From: GWA2-49-15 sp964359085
GTDB lineage: Bacteria; Bdellovibrionota; Bacteriovoracia; Bacteriovoracales; Bacteriovoracaceae
DNA length: 8,862 bases
NCBI GenBank assembly: GCA_964359085.1
Contig: CAYHRT010000166.1
Span: 1-8,862 of the forward strand
Direction: 5' to 3'
Shown: positions 6,934 to 8,862 of the stretch, piece by piece
Numbering within the stretch: the stretch's first letter is position 1
Layout: the number at the start of each line of letters is the position of its first letter
Position numbers and translations under genes: made by a program
The notes under the pieces: generated by a model
What the model saw: the letters and a program-made list of their open reading frames with translations, nothing else
Database searches by the model: none
What the model was told of the DNA's origin: nothing

Positions 6934-6947
6934 GGGCCAAAAGGCCC
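6934..6947 (+). other. GC hairpin just after the chimeric remnant
   Basis: GGGCC, an AAAA loop, then GGCCC: a 5-bp all-GC stem 4 bases after the TAA. No T-run follows on this strand, so it is only a weak terminator candidate. Confidence 0.35.
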
Positions 6948-7006
6948 CCAACTGCTCGTTATTACATTGCGTCACAAAAACTCAATCCCACTATTTTCTT
7001 ACAACC

Positions 7007-7029
7007 GCACCATGTGGAGTGCTTTTTTT
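7007..7029 (+). terminator. Possible intrinsic terminator with short stem
   Basis: GCAC (7007-7010), an 8-base loop, GTGC (7019-7022), then seven T (7023-7029). The T-run placement is right, but the stem has only 4 bp. It could end transcription coming from the remnant before the next gene. Confidence 0.3.
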
Positions 7030-7062
7030 ATACACTATCTTGAAGAAATTACTGCACTAGGG

Positions 7063-7087
7063 GATGGTCGATTAAATCGAATCCATC
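7063..7087 (+). promoter_or_regulatory. Hairpin / inverted repeat in the leader of the cysteine-rich protein gene
   Basis: TCGATT-A-AATCGA (7068-7080) is a perfect 6-bp inverted repeat. It is extended outward by GATGG (7063-7067) and CCATC (7083-7087) with a 2-base bulge. It ends 8 bases before the AAGGAG RBS (7096-7101). It could be an operator or an RNA hairpin that modulates initiation; nothing in the sequence decides which. Confidence 0.4.
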
Positions 7088-7108
7088 GGTGTTAAAAGGA
7101 GTAATGTC

Positions 7109-7846
7109 ATGGGTAGTTTAAAAACTGCACTCATTGGTTTTGTTTTGTGTTTGGGAGGTCTGCATATTGCCACGGCCAATGCCCAATATGCTCAGTGTAA
7201 CGCCCTCTTAGAAAATCAACTCGGTCGCCCTCAGCAAACTTTCACGGGCAACGGGTATGATTTACGTGAGGCCTGCGACGATGCCCTCAAGCAGTGCCAG
7301 TCTGAACTTCAGTGGCGCCAGTACCGCGGTGATTATGGCTCTTACCGCTGCAATCTTCCCCAAGTTGGGCCGACACCGATTCCTGGGCCAATCCCTAATC
7401 CTTACCCCTATCCAGGCCGTGCCACCTGTGAAGCTGCACTCAAAACTCAACATGGCGGCATCATCCAAAACTTTTATGGCGAAGGTGTTGATCGTCGTGA
7501 GGCCTGTCATCAGGCGCGTTACCAGTGTCAGCAAGAGTTGATCCGTTATCAACAACACGGTCGATATGCCCTTTGTGAAATCACACGTTCCAGTGATGGT
7601 GGGTATAATCCTTATCCAGGACCGACTCCCTATCCTGGGCCAACCCCTTATCCTGGTCCCGGCCCTGGCCGTCTGTTCACACAATTGTGCCGCGCCGGAC
7701 TCTATGACTACACTCAATTGCTACAAACTTTTGAGGGAACTGGTCAAGCCTATGATGCTGAAACTGCCCGACGCAACGCCTGTGACGAAGCTCTCCGTCA
7801 ATGTGGCCAATATCGCTACGGTCAAACATTCTGCCGCCAACTCTAA
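7109..7846 (+). CDS. Secreted cysteine-rich protein with three four-cysteine repeats and Pro/Gly/Tyr linkers
   Basis: A 245-residue protein I cannot name. Residues 1-25 are a signal peptide ending ATANA before Gln26, so it is exported. The mature part holds three diverged modules with four cysteines each: 30/56/63/81, 107/133/140/156 and 194/225/232/242. The first two modules share C-x25-C-x6-C spacing; the third has about five extra residues between its first two cysteines. The shared pattern is C..L......(Q)xF.G.G...REAC..A..QCQ.EL...C, and twelve cysteines suggest two disulfides per module. Linkers are Pro-rich: PTPIPGPIPNPYPYPG (88-103) and YPGPTPYPGPTPYPGPGPG (169-187), likely extended spacers. 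AAGGAG 7 bases upstream supports the start. It stands alone, with its own leader and a hairpin after it. A surface or periplasmic binding/structural role is possible; no catalytic motif is visible. Confidence 0.8.
   Translation: MGSLKTALIGFVLCLGGLHIATANAQYAQCNALLENQLGRPQQTFTGNGYDLREACDDALKQCQSELQWRQYRGDYGSYRCNLPQVGPTPIPGPIPNPYPYPGRATCEAALKTQHGGIIQNFYGEGVDRREACHQARYQCQQELIRYQQHGRYALCEITRSSDGGYNPYPGPTPYPGPTPYPGPGPGRLFTQLCRAGLYDYTQLLQTFEGTGQAYDAETARRNACDEALRQCGQYRYGQTFCRQL
7613..7669 (+). repeat. Tandem repeat coding the YPGPTP linker
   Basis: Two 18-base units coding YPGPTP and a third, diverged unit coding YPGPGPG form the second linker of the cysteine-rich protein. Codons differ between units, so the array is not a fresh duplication. 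Confidence 0.75.
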
Positions 7847-7867
7847 GTCTTTAGTGTAAGTCTTTAG
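7844..7867. repeat. 11-base tandem direct repeat at the stop codon
   Basis: TAAGTCTTTAG at 7844-7854, starting with the stop codon of the cysteine-rich protein, is repeated at 7857-7867 after TG. The second copy runs into the left arm of the following hairpin. Confidence 0.75.
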
Positions 7868-7894
7868 GGAGACGGGTTAAACCTGTCTCCCTAA
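7864..7894. terminator. Hairpin between convergent genes, probable bidirectional terminator
   Basis: The arms 7864-7876 (TTAGGGAGACGGG) and 7882-7894 (CCTGTCTCCCTAA) pair over 13 bp with one G-U wobble around a 5-base TTAAA loop. It lies between two convergent genes, and the stop codon of the minus-strand gene (7891-7893) is inside the right arm. There is no long T-run on either strand, so termination strength is uncertain, but place and stem length fit. Confidence 0.62.
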
Positions 7895-8838
7895 CTATCC
7901 ATGTTTAAGGCACTGAAGGCCTTGCGATAATTACCTCTTTTGAAAATACCGGCAAGCTCATTTAAGGCCAAGACGCGACTATCCGGCTCAAACGACAACG
8001 CAATCACACGATCAATAAACTCATCAGCAATAATAATCATGGCGGGGATAATGGGAATAGTGGATTCCGTAACATGCCCTGGAAATCCCTTGTCATCAGG
8101 GCGTTCGTGGTGATGCTCTATCATGGCGAGCATATCGGCACTGAAAGCGCGACAGCCATCTTTCGTTAGCAACTCGACCGTAGCTTTGGGATGATTGTAG
8201 ACTTCGGACAGCAATTTCTTGGGTGCCTCACGACAATCTCTTATATTAATAAAATGTTCAGGCGACAGCAGAACATCACGCAATAAAAGGGACTCCATCA
8301 CATGTTGTCGTATGCTGTCAGTCTTCCAATCCAAATTATCCAACATATTTAAAACTACGGTACCTACAAATAACGACCTAACGTATTCACTACTGCACTT
8401 GCCCTTAAATTGAGCGAAAATATCCTTGGCAATTGCTTGTTTGGAAATGAGATCACCCGAATTCTTGGCCAAGTCGCGCGCCAAGTTAATGGAAGCTTGA
8501 GACAAACCGACTTTTACAAATGATTCTTTCAGCACACTATAAGAACTTTGCAAAATCTCTATCTTTTCTTGGGATGAGGTTTGCACATCAAAAAATTTTG
8601 CCGAGAGTTCTTTGTTTATCATTTGTACGAATTTAGCGTAGTCCTCTTTAACCGCATAAATTTCTTTAATACCCTTCGCCGCGTAGTGAGCGACCGTGGC
8701 CTTCACGTCATCATTGGCATGCGCAACCCGCACAAGCTTGTCATCGGAAAGCCTTAGATAGACGTCGAATGGAAAATTACCACTGTGACGTTGAATGGTC
8801 TCAATGGGCACTCGACAATATTCTGGTTTTTCGGGCAT
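7891..8838 (-). CDS. Degenerate HD-GYP-domain protein
   Basis: A 315-residue soluble protein. HD-GYP domains normally hydrolyse cyclic di-GMP. The C-terminal half is recognisable by HHHERPDDKGFPGHV (242-256), corresponding to HHE..DG.GYP, with Tyr replaced by Phe. YNHPKATVELL (214-224) corresponds to the conserved H-P segment, and an Asp (272) follows in IIIADEFID. The metal-binding HDxGK signature is altered: the equivalent position reads LLLRDVLLS (184-192), so His has become Arg187 while Asp188 remains and GK is lost. The N-terminal ~75 residues (FPFDVYLRLSDDKLVRV..., GIKEIYAVKEDY) resemble the N-terminal domain found ahead of HD-GYP domains in Bdellovibrio and myxobacteria. There is no signal peptide or membrane helix. 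AAGG sits 7 bases before ATG 8838. Catalysis is probably impaired, so it may act as a c-di-GMP sensor or scaffold; that is inference. Confidence 0.78.
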   Translation of the reverse strand: MPEKPEYCRVPIETIQRHSGNFPFDVYLRLSDDKLVRVAHANDDVKATVAHYAAKGIKEIYAVKEDYAKFVQMINKELSAKFFDVQTSSQEKIEILQSSYSVLKESFVKVGLSQASINLARDLAKNSGDLISKQAIAKDIFAQFKGKCSSEYVRSLFVGTVVLNMLDNLDWKTDSIRQHVMESLLLRDVLLSPEHFINIRDCREAPKKLLSEVYNHPKATVELLTKDGCRAFSADMLAMIEHHHERPDDKGFPGHVTESTIPIIPAMIIIADEFIDRVIALSFEPDSRVLALNELAGIFKRGNYRKAFSALNMDS

Positions 8839-8862
8839 ACGCTTACCTTAAATCATTTACTT

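Noticed and set aside
6766..6975. Minus-strand open frame overlapping the chimeric remnant
   Set aside because: No recognisable family; the plus strand here clearly matches an aminotransferase C terminus.
6701..7018. 12-base direct repeat GCACCATGTGGA at 6701-6712 and 7007-7018 as possible deletion or insertion ends
   Set aside because: One or more 12-mer repeats are expected by chance in a window this long, and neither copy lies at the fusion point near 6740.
7262..7717. Antisense open frame of 151 codons over the cysteine-rich gene
   Set aside because: It mirrors the repeats and Pro-rich linkers of the plus-strand gene and has no coding features of its own.

Overview
This looks like chromosomal DNA from a Gram-negative bacterium of moderate GC content. 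Evidence for that is a lipobox outer-membrane barrel lipoprotein, a periplasmic 5'-nucleotidase-family enzyme, several secreted or envelope proteins and an HD-GYP-like protein. The mix of a class I lysyl-tRNA synthetase, a cysteine-rich secreted repeat protein and an HD-GYP relative with its own N-terminal domain reminds me of predatory or environmental Bdellovibrionota (Bdellovibrio-like). That placement is inference, not proof. I see no tRNA, rRNA, CRISPR array, insertion sequence or phage gene.

Left part, plus strand: the C-terminal piece of a SAM-dependent methyltransferase of the leucine-carboxyl / Tcmp type is cut by the window edge (1-360). A signal-peptide-bearing 5'-nucleotidase-family metallophosphoesterase follows (483-2111). 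Its stop codon overlaps the stop codon of a convergent lipoprotein gene.

Middle part, minus strand, read right to left: four closely packed genes probably form one operon. They are a 59-residue membrane protein (4664-4843), single-chain iron-sulfur L-serine dehydratase sdaA (3276-4667, start overlapping the previous stop as GTGA), a 100-residue protein of unknown function (2948-3250) and an outer-membrane barrel-like lipoprotein (2108-2917). From a shared 81-base spacer, class I lysyl-tRNA synthetase is read the other way (4925-6535).

Right part: a short ORF (6624-6929) appears to be a chimeric remnant. Its first ~40 residues match the start of B12-binding radical SAM proteins and its last ~60 match the end of DegT/DnrJ/EryC1 sugar aminotransferases, which suggests a large deletion fused two genes. 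After an intergenic stretch with hairpins comes a secreted protein with three four-cysteine modules joined by Pro-Gly-Tyr linkers (7109-7846). It converges, across a 13-bp-stem hairpin, on a degenerate HD-GYP-domain protein (7891-8838, minus).

The most unusual items are the gene-fusion scar, the three-module cysteine-rich secreted protein, the HD-GYP protein with a lost metal-binding histidine, and the serine dehydratase operon that carries two envelope proteins. I do not see a clearly new multi-gene system; the genes mostly look like housekeeping plus lineage-specific envelope functions.
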